Program-made: the position numbers and the translations under genes
In this document: positions 8,272 through 16,849 of the stretch, in pieces
Numbering within the stretch: the first letter of the stretch is position 1
Layout: every line of letters begins with the position of its first letter
From: Pacificoceanicola sp049341065
Lineage (GTDB): Bacteria; Pseudomonadota; Alphaproteobacteria; Rhodobacterales; Rhodobacteraceae
Direction: 5' to 3'
NCBI RefSeq assembly: GCF_049341065.1
Contig: NZ_JBMPIX010000021.1
Coordinates: 9,915 to 73,914, forward strand
DNA: 64,000 bases
The notes under the pieces: generated by a model
What the model saw: the letters and a program-made list of their open reading frames with translations, nothing else
Databases searched by the model: none
Told to the model about the DNA's origin: nothing

Positions 8272-8964
8272 ATGGCTATTCTCAAGTTCTCTGCCTCCGC
8301 AGTTGCGGCGCAGATCGCCCATGCGCGCGCCTGCAAAACCTTCCTGCCCAACTGGAACGGGCCTGTGGACAGGCCCGCCCTGATCCTCATCGTCGGCAAT
8401 GGTGTGCATCTGCGCTCAAACGGCATCGATGGCACGACCACCCGCATCGTCACCACCGAGCAGGCCGATCCCTCCTTTGCCTTCGCCGACGGCATGAACC
8501 CGTTTCGGGATACCGACTGGATGGCGCAGCGTCGCATGGCTTTTCGTGATCTGACCGGCCAATTCTACACCGACATCCTCGACGATGTGCAGGTGCTCAT
8601 CGACCGGGGGCGAGGGGCCATCCGGCTCGCCACCGATGGCCACAGCATCCGCGTCTTCGTGCGCCGCGCCTCGGACTACCTCATCGGCGGAACCTACGAG
8701 GTGCCCTCGGGCCTCGGCGGCACCTTCCGTGTCATCCTCAAGGATGCCTGCGACACCTTCGCGATCGTGCAGAACTGCGGCAATTCGGCGTTTTGGGAAT
8801 ACGAAGATGATGAAGCAGCACCAATGTCTCGAGAGCGCGCAGCGCGGCAGGGTATTGGTGCTTCGACATATTCCCATAAACGCTGCGAGGATTTCGACGC
8901 CATGCAGCCCTACCGCGTGCCGCTCGATGCCCTGATGGAGATTGATGATCGGAGGGCGGCTTAA
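8272..8964 (+). CDS. Conserved plasmid protein, DUF3085-like
   Basis: A 230-residue soluble protein. The start region (LKFSASAVAAQIAHA) and the strand ALILIVGNGVHLRSNG resemble DUF3085 proteins found beside ParB-like genes on alphaproteobacterial plasmids. The middle has LIGGTYEVPSGLGGTFRVIL. There is no membrane segment and no recognisable catalytic motif. The stop TAA shares a base with the ATG of the next gene, so the two are probably coupled. Confidence 0.6.
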   Translation: MAILKFSASAVAAQIAHARACKTFLPNWNGPVDRPALILIVGNGVHLRSNGIDGTTTRIVTTEQADPSFAFADGMNPFRDTDWMAQRRMAFRDLTGQFYTDILDDVQVLIDRGRGAIRLATDGHSIRVFVRRASDYLIGGTYEVPSGLGGTFRVILKDACDTFAIVQNCGNSAFWEYEDDEAAPMSRERAARQGIGASTYSHKRCEDFDAMQPYRVPLDALMEIDDRRAA

Positions 8965-9617
8965 TGGGATGGCTTTTCTACACCGACGGCCGCGTTAAAA
9001 CCTACGCGGATGAGAGAGCGGAGATCACCCGGCTCTGCACCTTCGAGGGCGACAGGCGCAAAACCGAACTGGTGAAAGCCTGCAAGGTCGGCTCAACCTG
9101 GTATGCGGCGGCAAAGGTCACCAATCTTGACGGCACCCCTGTCGAGGACACGACCTATGTCACAGATGCTGATGGCTCGATCACCTTCGGGGCTGTCTTC
9201 CTCACCCGATACGATGACGGCTGCTGGGGCTACAAGGACATGGAGGAAAGCGCGGGACCGGTCGAATCCCGCGCGCCACTGAGCCTATTGGCCCTGCTGT
9301 CCGAGCTGAAAGACCCAGACAGCTACGCCCAGGACTGGCGTCAGCGTTGCCGGGACTGGGCTGCGATCCCGGACTACGAGGAAGGCGACAAGATCAGGCT
9401 CGCCACGCCCGTGACACTCACCGATGGCAGCACCTGCCAGATCGTCACCGCGACCCACTACAGGCGGGGTCGGCAAAAGCGCCGCTGTTACCGCATCGAG
9501 GAAACCGGTGGGCTCGTACGCCTGTCGAAGGCCTCGCTTGCGGGCTCGGAGCTGCTCAGCTCCGCGAAGGGCGCGGCCAGTCCTGTGCTGGCGGAGTTCC
9601 TGGCGGGGCGAGATTAG
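8964..9617 (+). CDS. Conserved plasmid protein of unknown function (possibly DUF6927)
   Basis: A 217-residue soluble protein beginning MGWLFYTDGRVKTYADERAE. Mid-protein features are TWYAAAKVTN and DDGCWGYKDMEES; the C-terminal third has EGDKIRLATPVTLTDG, which resembles a small beta-barrel. It overlaps the preceding gene by one base, which argues for joint function. The family name is given from memory and is uncertain. No enzyme motif was seen. Confidence 0.6.
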   Translation: MGWLFYTDGRVKTYADERAEITRLCTFEGDRRKTELVKACKVGSTWYAAAKVTNLDGTPVEDTTYVTDADGSITFGAVFLTRYDDGCWGYKDMEESAGPVESRAPLSLLALLSELKDPDSYAQDWRQRCRDWAAIPDYEEGDKIRLATPVTLTDGSTCQIVTATHYRRGRQKRRCYRIEETGGLVRLSKASLAGSELLSSAKGAASPVLAEFLAGRD

Positions 9618-9674
9618 GTCCTACGCCGGACGGTTCATCGACCTGCCCGGCGACAGCAGATCCTGCGGCTTGTC

Positions 9675-9704
9675 TTGACAGGGCAATGCAAATGCATTAC
9701 CTAT
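9675..9704 (+). promoter_or_regulatory. Promoter and palindromic operator of prlF-yhaV
   Basis: A TTGACA -35 box (9675-9680) and a weak TACCTA -10 box (from 9698) are separated by exactly 17 bases. Between them lies AATGCA-AA-TGCATT (9685-9698), a 14-base palindrome. An operator inside the promoter is what negative autoregulation by a PrlF antitoxin would need. The autoregulation is inferred from the family. Confidence 0.6.
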
Positions 9705-9743
9705 CGCAGGCAGCAAAGACCCCCATTCTTTCAGGAGACTGCC

Positions 9744-10070
9744 ATGACAGCGCTCGCACAAGATGTCTCGAAACTCACGGATCGATATCAGACGACCGTG
9801 CCGGCGGGTGTGCGCAAGCAGCTCAAGCTGGGCAAGGGCGACCAGATTCGCTACTGTACCGAGCCGAGTGGCAGGGTCTATATCGAGCCCGTGCGCGGCG
9901 ACGAGGAAGATCCCGTGCTCGGAGCTTTTCTCGATTTTGTCGAGGCCGATATCAAGGCGCATCCGGACCGCATTCGGGCGTTCGATGGGGCTTTGCATGA
10001 CCGTCTTGCAGCACTGGTCGGAGACGTTGACGTCGATCTCGATGCGCCGCTATCGCTCGAGGATGAATGA
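9744..10070 (+). CDS. prlF: PrlF antitoxin of type II toxin-antitoxin pair
   Basis: A 108-residue AbrB/SpoVT-type swapped-hairpin DNA-binding antitoxin. The N terminus has SKLTDRYQTTVPAGVRKQLKLGKGDQI, the hallmark of PrlF (SohA). The start at 9744 is chosen for its AGGAG site; the frame also opens at 9675, inside the promoter. The acidic C-terminal tail (DVDVDLDAPLSLEDE) would contact the toxin. It overlaps yhaV by ATGA. PrlF would neutralise YhaV and repress the operon through the palindrome at 9685-9698. Confidence 0.9.
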   Translation: MTALAQDVSKLTDRYQTTVPAGVRKQLKLGKGDQIRYCTEPSGRVYIEPVRGDEEDPVLGAFLDFVEADIKAHPDRIRAFDGALHDRLAALVGDVDVDLDAPLSLEDE

Positions 10071-10585
10071 GCGGCGATAGCGTGCCCGCCCAAGCGCCCC
10101 TTGTCGTAAACGGATGGTCGATTTATGCGCATCCGCTCTTTCTGGATCAGCTCGAAGGGCTGATTGAAGAGGTCGAGGCGCGTAAGGCACGCGATCCTAA
10201 GACCTGGCGCAAGAAAAATTCCACGAAACGGCTGGCCGCCATCTTCAAGCTGGTCACCGAGGCCATACCGGCAGATCCGGGTGCCGCCGCCTTCCGGCAA
10301 GGCGGCACACTCGGCGATCACCGCAAGCACTGGTTCCGGGCGAAATTCTTCCAGCAGTATCGGCTGTTCTATCGGTTCAACAGCGATGCGAAGGTCATCG
10401 TGGTGGCCTGGGTGAACGACGACAAGACCCTGCGCGCCTACGGCAGCAAGACGGATGCCTATGCGACGTTCAAAGGGATGTTGGAAGATGGCAATCCACC
10501 TGACAATTTCGACGCGCTCTTGAAAGAAGCTGCAGCGGCGGGCAAGCGGTTCGAAACTTCCCTTGAAGCGGTGCCCGATCGGTAA
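10067..10585 (+). CDS. yhaV: YhaV family toxin
   Basis: A 172-residue RelE-fold ribonuclease toxin of the YhaV family. Diagnostic segments are VVNGWSIYAHPLFLDQLE near the N terminus, LGDHRKHWFRAKFFQQYRLFYRF in the centre and AWVNDDKTLRAYGSKTDAYATF near the end. Length fits the family (about 155-170). It is coupled to prlF by ATGA overlap. Such pairs stabilise plasmids by killing or arresting cells that lose them. All core residues seem present, so it is likely active. Confidence 0.92.
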   Translation: MSGDSVPAQAPLVVNGWSIYAHPLFLDQLEGLIEEVEARKARDPKTWRKKNSTKRLAAIFKLVTEAIPADPGAAAFRQGGTLGDHRKHWFRAKFFQQYRLFYRFNSDAKVIVVAWVNDDKTLRAYGSKTDAYATFKGMLEDGNPPDNFDALLKEAAAAGKRFETSLEAVPDR

Positions 10586-10679
10586 GTGGGCCAGCTTGCT
10601 CTGACCCTTTGGCATTATCGTTTACGACGCCCCGCTGGAAGATGTAGCATCGGCTGATAATACGGTCGGAGAAAGCACA

Positions 10680-10844
10680 ATGATTGAGGCGGAAAAGGAT
10701 AGGCAGCACCTCGGGCTAGAGGAGCAATGCGCGCCTGACCTGACGGGGCACCGTTTCCCAATTGCTGTGCACGTTGCAGACATGCCCGATGACCTCGGCA
10801 AGCTGCTGGATATCGGGCTCGAGGAGCATTTCCGTGGCCGCTGA
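10680..10844 (+). CDS. Small unknown ORF upstream of RelB-like stub
   Basis: A 54-residue ORF (MIEAEKDRQHLGLEEQ, then RFPIAVHVADMPDDLGKLLDIGLEEHFRGR) with a GGAG-like sequence about 10 bases before the ATG. It overlaps the next small ORF by 11 bases in another frame. It reads as protein but the family was not recognised. The arrangement resembles a small toxin-antitoxin or regulator unit, but nothing in the sequence proves that. Confidence 0.45.
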   Translation: MIEAEKDRQHLGLEEQCAPDLTGHRFPIAVHVADMPDDLGKLLDIGLEEHFRGR

Positions 10845-10986
10845 AGCGAATTCGTATGACACGTGGTTTCGCATGAAGGTAAAGGCCGCGCTTGAGGATG
10901 CACGCGCCGAAACTTCACAGGTTCAGGTGATGCAGGCCGCACAGGCATTGATTGATGCGAAGCGGCGGGTCGAACCCAAGTCCTGA
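10834..10986 (+). CDS. RelB-like antitoxin or stability determinant, short form
   Basis: A 50-residue protein from a GTG start inside the preceding ORF. The segment SYDTWFRMKVKAALEDARAETS is typical of small RelB/ParD-like "stability determinant" antitoxins. Those usually have about ten more N-terminal residues, which are missing here, and no ParE/RelE toxin follows. It may be an orphan or decayed antitoxin. Confidence 0.5.
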   Translation: MAAEANSYDTWFRMKVKAALEDARAETSQVQVMQAAQALIDAKRRVEPKS

Positions 10987-11050
10987 CCAAGCCTTGGAGG
11001 TCGGCGCGGTCTGACCCCCGTCACCCTGAAAAGCGAAAGCGGGCTTTTTG

Positions 11051-11081
11051 TCCTTTGGAATTCAGACCCTGATCCAAAGGA
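11051..11081 (+). promoter_or_regulatory. Leader hairpin overlapping the ribosome site of the helicase gene
   Basis: TCCTTTGGA (11051-11059) is repeated inverted as TCCAAAGGA (11073-11081). The right arm contains the AAAGGA ribosome site 8 bases before the ATG at 11090. The segment just upstream, AAAAGCGAAAGCGGGCTTTTT, resembles the leader before 5631. Hairpin formation would limit translation of the very large downstream protein. Confidence 0.45.
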
Positions 11082-11089
11082 AAATCCCC

Positions 11090-14000
11090 ATGACCAAGCC
11101 CAAACCGGCAAACCCGGCTCTCTCGATCTCCCACCCTGATCTCGCCTCTGCCCTCGCGCATCTCGGCGCGGAGGTCGACAACCAGCCCCTGCGCAGTTCA
11201 GCGCTCGCGCGTATCATGCGCGAGACGTTCCATGGCAGCGATGCCGGCGGTGCCTGGGACTGGCGCATGGCATATGACCTGATGCAGGCTGCGGCTGTTC
11301 AGGTGCTGCTGCGTGGGGACGGCGCGGCAGGTGACATCGCCGCTGCAAGGCTGCTTGCCTCGCGGCTTCTGACGGAAACCCGCCGCTCCGAGCAGCAGAT
11401 CCGGCTGCAGCAGTTTTCCACGCCGCTGCCATTTGCGGCGCTGGTCGTGCGGGCGGCGGCGATCCGCAAGGGCGAGACCGTGCTGGAGCCCTCGGCTGGC
11501 ACCGGTGCCCTGGCAGCTTTCGCCGCCCGGGCCGGTGCCACGCTTCTGCTCAACGAGATCGACCCCTTTCGCCAGCGCCTCCTGCGCGCGGTCTTCGGCA
11601 GCGAGGTGACTGGCCATGACGGCGAGCATATCGACGATCTGCTGCAGACGCCGGATTTGCCCGACGCGGTGGTGATGAACCCGCCCTTCGCCTCTTCGGT
11701 TGATCGCTCCCGCGACAAGCACATCGCCGCCAAGCATCTTATCGCGGCTGCCAAGCGCTTGGCACCGGGCGGGCGGCTGGTGGCGATCATGCCGCCGGGG
11801 TTCACGCCCGAACGCGATGCCGCGCATTGGTCCCGCGCCTGCGGTCTCCTGACGCCACGATTGGTGCTGACGATGCCGGGGCAGGTCTATCGCAAGCTCG
11901 GCACCTCTGTCGAAACCCAGCTCATGGTCTTCGACAAGGTGCAGGAGGACGGCGAGATGATCCGCGCCCCTGTGCGGGATCTGGATGAAGCCCTTCCTTT
12001 TGTCGACGCCGTGGCCGCGACCCGGCCCGAGATGCGCACCGTACAACAGGCAGCGGCGATCCCTCATGCTCGGCCGACCGTTCGATCATCTGTCCCGCGC
12101 AAGACCGCTGCTGCGCCTGTCGCCGCCTCCAAACCCCGGGCCAATGCCGTCCGTCCGCTCAGCTTCACGAGCCTTCAGACCCCGCGCAACAACATGCCCA
12201 TCTCGGACATCTATGCGCGCTACCGTCCGCAACGGATCGAGATTGCGGATGCGCAGGAACATCCCACGCCGCTCGTTGAAAGCATCGCCATGGCCTCGGT
12301 TGCCCCGCCCATGCCCTCAAATACGGGCCGTGATGACTTGCGCCTGCCCGCACGGTTGATCGAGGAGGGACATCTCTCCGAGGCGCAGCTCGAGACCATC
12401 ATCATGGCGCATGATGCCCATGGGCGCGATCTGCCAGGGCGGTTTACCATCGATGACGACCAGACCAAGCTGACGCGCGCCGATGATGACCCGGACGCAC
12501 GGGCCTATCGCCTCGGGTATTTCCTCGGCGACGGCACCGGTTGCGGCAAGGGCCGCGAATGCGCGGGGCTCATCCTTGTCAACTGGCTGGCCGGGCGCAG
12601 AAAGGCGATCTGGGTCTCCAAATCCGCCACGCTTATCGAGGACGCGATCCGCGACTGGACCGATCTCGGCGGCTCGCCAGCCGACATCCAGCCGCTCTCC
12701 AAATGGAAACCGGACCAGCCCATCCCGATGGGCGACGGGATCCTCTTCGTCACCTACGCCACGCTGCGCTCGGCGGGAAAATGCGGCACCACGCGGCTCA
12801 GCCAGATCCTCGACTGGATGGGCGAAGACTTTGAAGGCGTGCTGGCTTTTGATGAAGCCCATGCCATGCAGAACGCGGCAGGGTCCGATCAGGGCAGGGG
12901 GGTCAAACCCTCCCAGCAGGGCCTTGCTGGCCTGCGGCTGCAACTGGCAGCACCCCGCGCTCGCGTCTTCTACATCTCGGCCACGGGTGCCACGAGCGTG
13001 CACAACCTGGCCTATGCCGCGCGGCTGGGGCTCTGGGGGCAGGGCCCCGAATACCCCTTCCCGAGCCGCGAGAGCTTTGTGTCGGCGATGGAAGCTGGCG
13101 GTGTCGCCGCCATGGAGGTGGTCGCGCGCGATCTCAAGACGCTCGGGCTCTACACGGCGCGTGCCCTCAGTTTTGATGGGGTGGAGTATGACGTGCTCGA
13201 ACACGCGCTCACTCCGGCCCAGATCGAGGTCTATGACGCGTACGCTGGAGCGTTTCGCACCATCCACCACAATCTCGAAGCCGCGCTGACGGCGACCGGC
13301 GTCAACGACGCCTCGGGCGAGACCAATGCGTCAACCGCACGCGCCTCGGCCAAGTCCCGCTTCGAGAGCACGAAACAGCGCTTCTTCAACCATCTCCTGA
13401 TGGGCATGAAGGCTCCAAGCATTATCCGCGCCATCGAGGACGATCTGGCGGCGGGCAAGGCTTGCGTCATCCAGGTGGTCTCGACGGGCGAGAGTCTGCT
13501 GAAACGCCGGCTTGAGACGATGGATCCCGAGGATGAACTCGTCGAGGGTGCCTTGACGCCGCGCGACTATGTTCTCGGCTACCTCGAACAGGCCTTCCCA
13601 ATCCATGCTCAAAAGCTCGTGGAGATCGATGGCAATATGGTGGCCGAGCCGCTCCGCGATGAAACTGGCGCGCTGGTCGTCTCGCGCGAGGCGCTCGCTC
13701 TGCGTGACGCGGCCATGATGGAGTTGATGACGCTGGCTCCGATCCCCTCGGCGCTCGATCAGATCCTCTGGGCTTTTGGCGACGAGGCCGTCGCAGAAGT
13801 CACGGGGCGGTCCATCCGGCCCCTCAAGGCCGAGGATGGTCATCTCTTCATCGAAAAGCGCGCCGCCAGCAGCAATTCATCCGAAACCCAAGCCTTCATG
13901 GACGGCGAAAAGGATATCCTGATCTTCTCCGATGCAGGCGGCACGGGCCGGTCCTATCACGCGGCCCAAACGGCGAAGAACCAGAAACGGCGGCGGCACT

Positions 14001-15352
14001 ATCTTCTGGAGCCCGGCTGGCGCGCCGACGCGGCCATCCAGGGGCTCGGGCGCACGCATCGCTCGGCTCAGGTCAGCGCGCCCTTCTTCCGGGTCTGCAC
14101 CTCGGATGTGCATGGTGAGAAACGCTTCACGTCGACTATAGCCAAACGCCTCGACCAGCTGGGGGCCCTGACCAAGGGTCAGCGCGAGACCGGCTCGCAG
14201 GGCATGTTCCGCGAGGAGGACAATCTCGAAAGTCCGATCGCGCGCGCGGCGCTGCGTGGGTATTTCGCCGATCTTGCCGCCGGGCGCGCCGAGGCGATGA
14301 GCTACGAGAGCTTCACCGACTGGACAGCCCTGCGTCTGATCGACAAGGACGGTGTGCTTCTCGAAGAGCTTCCGCCGATCCAGCGGTTTCTGAACCGGGT
14401 GCTTGCCCTTCCCATCCACATGCAGAACGCGCTCTTTGCCGAGTTCATGAGGCGGATTGCCGATCAGTCTGAGCGGGCGCGCGCGGCGGGCACGCTCGAT
14501 CTCGGCGTGGAAACCCTGCGCGGCGAGAAGATAGAACAGGTCTCCACGGAAGATCTCTGGACCTGCCCGAAATCCGGCGCGGTGACGCGGATCATCGGAC
14601 TGGAGGTCACCGACCCAGTCCATGTACTGGGCGCCAAAGAGGCCATGTCGCGCAATCCCGACAAGCTGCCGATGGTCAATCGCGCCTCCGGTCGCGGGGC
14701 GCTCATCTCGGCGCGGCCCATGCAGATGTATGACGAGGATATCGTCACGCTGATGCGCAAGGTGTTGCGGCCAAACGGGTCGAGCTATCTCGAAGAGGCG
14801 CGGTTCGAGTCCTCGGCCTGGGAAGAGATCAGCAGGCCCGAGTTCGCACGGCTTTGGGATGCCGAGGCTGCGTCCCTGCCGAAAACCACCACGACCAAGC
14901 TCTACCTGCTGACCGGGCTTTTGCTGCCGATCTGGAAGGATATTCCGACCACGAATGAGCGCATCTACCGGGTCACGCCCGATGGGGCGACCGCCATGAT
15001 CGGGCGTACGCTGAGCGAGGAAGGGGCGGCCGCGCTGCGCGCCCGCTTCCTCGACCCCAATCCGCAAACACCGCAGGAGATGCTGACCGCCGCCCTCGGC
15101 ACCACCGCGCCACTCAATCTGGGCCGGGGTCTGACCCTGACCCGTCGCCGGGTCGCGGGCGCGATGCGCCTCGAGCTGGGCGGCGCGGACAAGGGCATGA
15201 TCGACGGTCTGAAGGCAATGGGGTGTTTCACCGAGATCATCGCCTTCCAGCTGCGGGTGTTCCTGCCGCATGGGGACGGGATCGACACGGGCCGCATTCT
15301 GGCCCGGATCGTTGGGCAGGGAGCCGCTAGAGCTGCAGAACAAGCCGCCTGA
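11090..15352 (+). CDS. Methyltransferase-Strawberry notch helicase fusion protein
   Basis: A 1420-residue protein. An N-terminal Rossmann methyltransferase domain (about 100-300) has the SAM-binding EPSAGTGAL (about 133) and catalytic NPPF (about 197). A Strawberry-notch-type superfamily 2 helicase follows, with Walker A in GDGTGCGKGRE (about 480), a DEAH box in LAFDEAHAMQ (about 587) and a C-terminal helicase domain with QGLGRTHRSAQ (about 983). The NPPF motif points to N6-adenine or similar DNA methylation. Such fusions are common on alphaproteobacterial plasmids and may protect or remodel incoming DNA. The start at 11090 follows AAAGGA; the frame also opens at 11048. Confidence 0.9.
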   Translation: MTKPKPANPALSISHPDLASALAHLGAEVDNQPLRSSALARIMRETFHGSDAGGAWDWRMAYDLMQAAAVQVLLRGDGAAGDIAAARLLASRLLTETRRSEQQIRLQQFSTPLPFAALVVRAAAIRKGETVLEPSAGTGALAAFAARAGATLLLNEIDPFRQRLLRAVFGSEVTGHDGEHIDDLLQTPDLPDAVVMNPPFASSVDRSRDKHIAAKHLIAAAKRLAPGGRLVAIMPPGFTPERDAAHWSRACGLLTPRLVLTMPGQVYRKLGTSVETQLMVFDKVQEDGEMIRAPVRDLDEALPFVDAVAATRPEMRTVQQAAAIPHARPTVRSSVPRKTAAAPVAASKPRANAVRPLSFTSLQTPRNNMPISDIYARYRPQRIEIADAQEHPTPLVESIAMASVAPPMPSNTGRDDLRLPARLIEEGHLSEAQLETIIMAHDAHGRDLPGRFTIDDDQTKLTRADDDPDARAYRLGYFLGDGTGCGKGRECAGLILVNWLAGRRKAIWVSKSATLIEDAIRDWTDLGGSPADIQPLSKWKPDQPIPMGDGILFVTYATLRSAGKCGTTRLSQILDWMGEDFEGVLAFDEAHAMQNAAGSDQGRGVKPSQQGLAGLRLQLAAPRARVFYISATGATSVHNLAYAARLGLWGQGPEYPFPSRESFVSAMEAGGVAAMEVVARDLKTLGLYTARALSFDGVEYDVLEHALTPAQIEVYDAYAGAFRTIHHNLEAALTATGVNDASGETNASTARASAKSRFESTKQRFFNHLLMGMKAPSIIRAIEDDLAAGKACVIQVVSTGESLLKRRLETMDPEDELVEGALTPRDYVLGYLEQAFPIHAQKLVEIDGNMVAEPLRDETGALVVSREALALRDAAMMELMTLAPIPSALDQILWAFGDEAVAEVTGRSIRPLKAEDGHLFIEKRAASSNSSETQAFMDGEKDILIFSDAGGTGRSYHAAQTAKNQKRRRHYLLEPGWRADAAIQGLGRTHRSAQVSAPFFRVCTSDVHGEKRFTSTIAKRLDQLGALTKGQRETGSQGMFREEDNLESPIARAALRGYFADLAAGRAEAMSYESFTDWTALRLIDKDGVLLEELPPIQRFLNRVLALPIHMQNALFAEFMRRIADQSERARAAGTLDLGVETLRGEKIEQVSTEDLWTCPKSGAVTRIIGLEVTDPVHVLGAKEAMSRNPDKLPMVNRASGRGALISARPMQMYDEDIVTLMRKVLRPNGSSYLEEARFESSAWEEISRPEFARLWDAEAASLPKTTTTKLYLLTGLLLPIWKDIPTTNERIYRVTPDGATAMIGRTLSEEGAAALRARFLDPNPQTPQEMLTAALGTTAPLNLGRGLTLTRRRVAGAMRLELGGADKGMIDGLKAMGCFTEIIAFQLRVFLPHGDGIDTGRILARIVGQGAARAAEQAA

Positions 15353-15400
15353 AAAGTCAAAGAGGGCTTTGGGCCGGGCGTCGCGGATCGGGGTTTGCCC

Positions 15401-15429
15401 GGTCTGCGCTTACCGGGCGCGCGCAGACC
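15401..15429 (+). promoter_or_regulatory. Leader hairpin before the DUF6878 gene
   Basis: GGTCTGCGC (15401-15409) is inverted as GCGCAGACC (15421-15429). It lies in the 122-base gap between the helicase gene and the DUF6878 start, 45 bases before the ATG. It fits either RNA leader structure or a weak terminator without a T run. Confidence 0.35.
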
Positions 15430-15474
15430 AATTCCACGCCTGGCCCCCCCAAATTCAGATAAGAGGACAGACCC

Positions 15475-15861
15475 ATGACCAACCCCCAGATCGACTATGC
15501 CGCAATGGCGGCTCAGTGGCGCGCAGAGCGTGAAACCACCTTGAAGGCATCCCGAACGGAGCTACTCGCGCAACTACGTGCGCTTGGCATCAGCGAGGTC
15601 ACTGCCGAATACGAAGGCTATGGCGACTCCGGCAATGTCGAGGATGTGACGGTGCAGCCTGCAGAGATCCAACTGCCGGAGCCGCTTGCCACAGAGGTTG
15701 GCGACTTTGCCTGGTCGCTCGCCTATCACCATCACCCGGGGTTCGAAAACAACGAGGGCGGCTATGGCACGCTGACCTGGGACATAGCACTAGACAGCGT
15801 CATCCTCGATCACGCGGACCGCTATGTCGAATGCTCGCACAGCTATGACGAGGGGCTGTGA
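15475..15861 (+). CDS. DUF6878-like protein
   Basis: A 128-residue soluble protein. The block ALGISEVTAEYEGYGDSGNVEDV and the later LAYHHHPGFENNEGGYG match what I recall of DUF6878, a family on rhizobial and roseobacter conjugative elements. AGAGGA precedes the start. It is followed after one base by the DUF6915-like gene. The function is unknown; the histidine-rich YHHHPG could bind metal, but this is speculation. Confidence 0.7.
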   Translation: MTNPQIDYAAMAAQWRAERETTLKASRTELLAQLRALGISEVTAEYEGYGDSGNVEDVTVQPAEIQLPEPLATEVGDFAWSLAYHHHPGFENNEGGYGTLTWDIALDSVILDHADRYVECSHSYDEGL

Positions 15862-15862
15862 G

Positions 15863-16324
15863 ATGGCCCATCCGCTTCATCATGCTGAAAGCTCTGCCCG
15901 GAAATTCGGCGGGGTGCCGTCCGACTATCAGGCTGTGCACGATTGGTTTGACGCCTCGAAAGAGCACCTCGCGCTCTTCACGCACAGAGCTTTGCGCCAT
16001 CACGCCCAAGGCCTGTTCGAGGCCGAACGTGTCTTCGGCCTGACCCTGACCAATAGCGCAGGTCGGGACATCCCCGTGCGCTGGATCGGCGAGCAGCATA
16101 TCCGTGAAGACTGCCAGGGCCGCATTCCGAGCATGGCGGACTGGCTGCGACGGATCCAGCCTGAGCCATGGATGGCCAATGGCCATATCGACCGGCATTC
16201 TGGCGATGAGCCCTGCGGCGACCCAAGGGTTGCCTGGGCCTCCGAGGTCGCCGCCGGAAGAACGGTTCTTGGCCTGAAGGATTGGATGGCGGCGCGCGCG
16301 ACGCAAGCCACGCAAGGTGCCTGA
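15863..16324 (+). CDS. DUF6915-like protein
   Basis: A 153-residue soluble protein starting MAHPLHHAESSARKFGGVPS, with HDWFDASKEHLALFTHRALRHHAQG and a mid-protein VRWIGEQHIREDCQGRIPS. These are the conserved blocks of DUF6915 as I remember it. The start at 15863 is one base after the preceding stop; the frame also opens at 15824, but that part overlaps the upstream gene. Many histidines (HPLHH, LRHH) could form a metal site. The function is unknown. Confidence 0.75.
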   Translation: MAHPLHHAESSARKFGGVPSDYQAVHDWFDASKEHLALFTHRALRHHAQGLFEAERVFGLTLTNSAGRDIPVRWIGEQHIREDCQGRIPSMADWLRRIQPEPWMANGHIDRHSGDEPCGDPRVAWASEVAAGRTVLGLKDWMAARATQATQGA

Positions 16325-16359
16325 CAGCTCTCGGCCGATTGCCAAACGAATGCTGCACG

Positions 16360-16383
16360 GAAGCCCGGTTGTAACCGGGCTTC
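16360..16383 (+). terminator. Strong hairpin terminator after the DUF6915-like gene
   Basis: GAAGCCCGGTT (16360-16370) pairs with AACCGGGCTTC (16373-16383) over an 11-bp perfect stem with a 2-base loop. A short TTGCGTCGTTT tail follows. It lies 35 bases after the stop at 16324. Confidence 0.6.
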
Positions 16384-16422
16384 TTGCGTCGTTTCCCCAC
16401 CATTCTTCTTAAAGAGGACCCC

Positions 16423-16761
16423 ATGACACTCGATGACATCAAGGCGGCCGTCGATGCCGGCCAGACAGTGCATTGGGCCAATACCGGCTACATTGTCCAC
16501 AAGGACCGGCTTGGTCAGTACCTCATCACCTATGTGCCGAATGGTAGCTGCATCGGTCTGACCGACCGGGGCGGGCACCGGTTGAACGGAAAAGAGGCGG
16601 AGTTTTTCATCGCGCGATTGGAGGACGGCGCGGAAAATCCGGTCTGCCAATCAAGGCCAGACGGGCAGGGCGACGCGTTGCACTCGGAGGCGCGGGGGCA
16701 TTTCCACTCGGACGGCAGCTCTGACCCGTGTGCGGGGCTGAAAGGAAAGCAAGCTTTCTGA
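16423..16761 (+). CDS. Small conserved plasmid protein of unknown function
   Basis: A 112-residue protein starting at MTLDDIKAAVDAGQTVHWAN, preceded by AGAGGA; the frame also opens at 16384, inside the terminator region. The first 65 residues (YIVHKDRLGQYLITY, then LTDRGGHRLNGKEAEFFI) look like a compact alpha/beta domain. The tail is polar and low in structure. The pattern resembles small proteins on other alphaproteobacterial conjugative elements. Function not recognised. Confidence 0.6.
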   Translation: MTLDDIKAAVDAGQTVHWANTGYIVHKDRLGQYLITYVPNGSCIGLTDRGGHRLNGKEAEFFIARLEDGAENPVCQSRPDGQGDALHSEARGHFHSDGSSDPCAGLKGKQAF

Positions 16762-16849
16762 TTTGTGATCCCTCAAGGGGTCGAGAAAGCAATCCCGGAT
16801 GCGCTGGCAAGAACGTCAGGCACCGGCCAATCCAAGAAGGAACTATCCC

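Noticed and set aside
13877..15343. 488-codon minus-strand open frame
   Set aside because: Antisense shadow of the helicase-domain gene, whose motifs on the plus strand are unmistakable.
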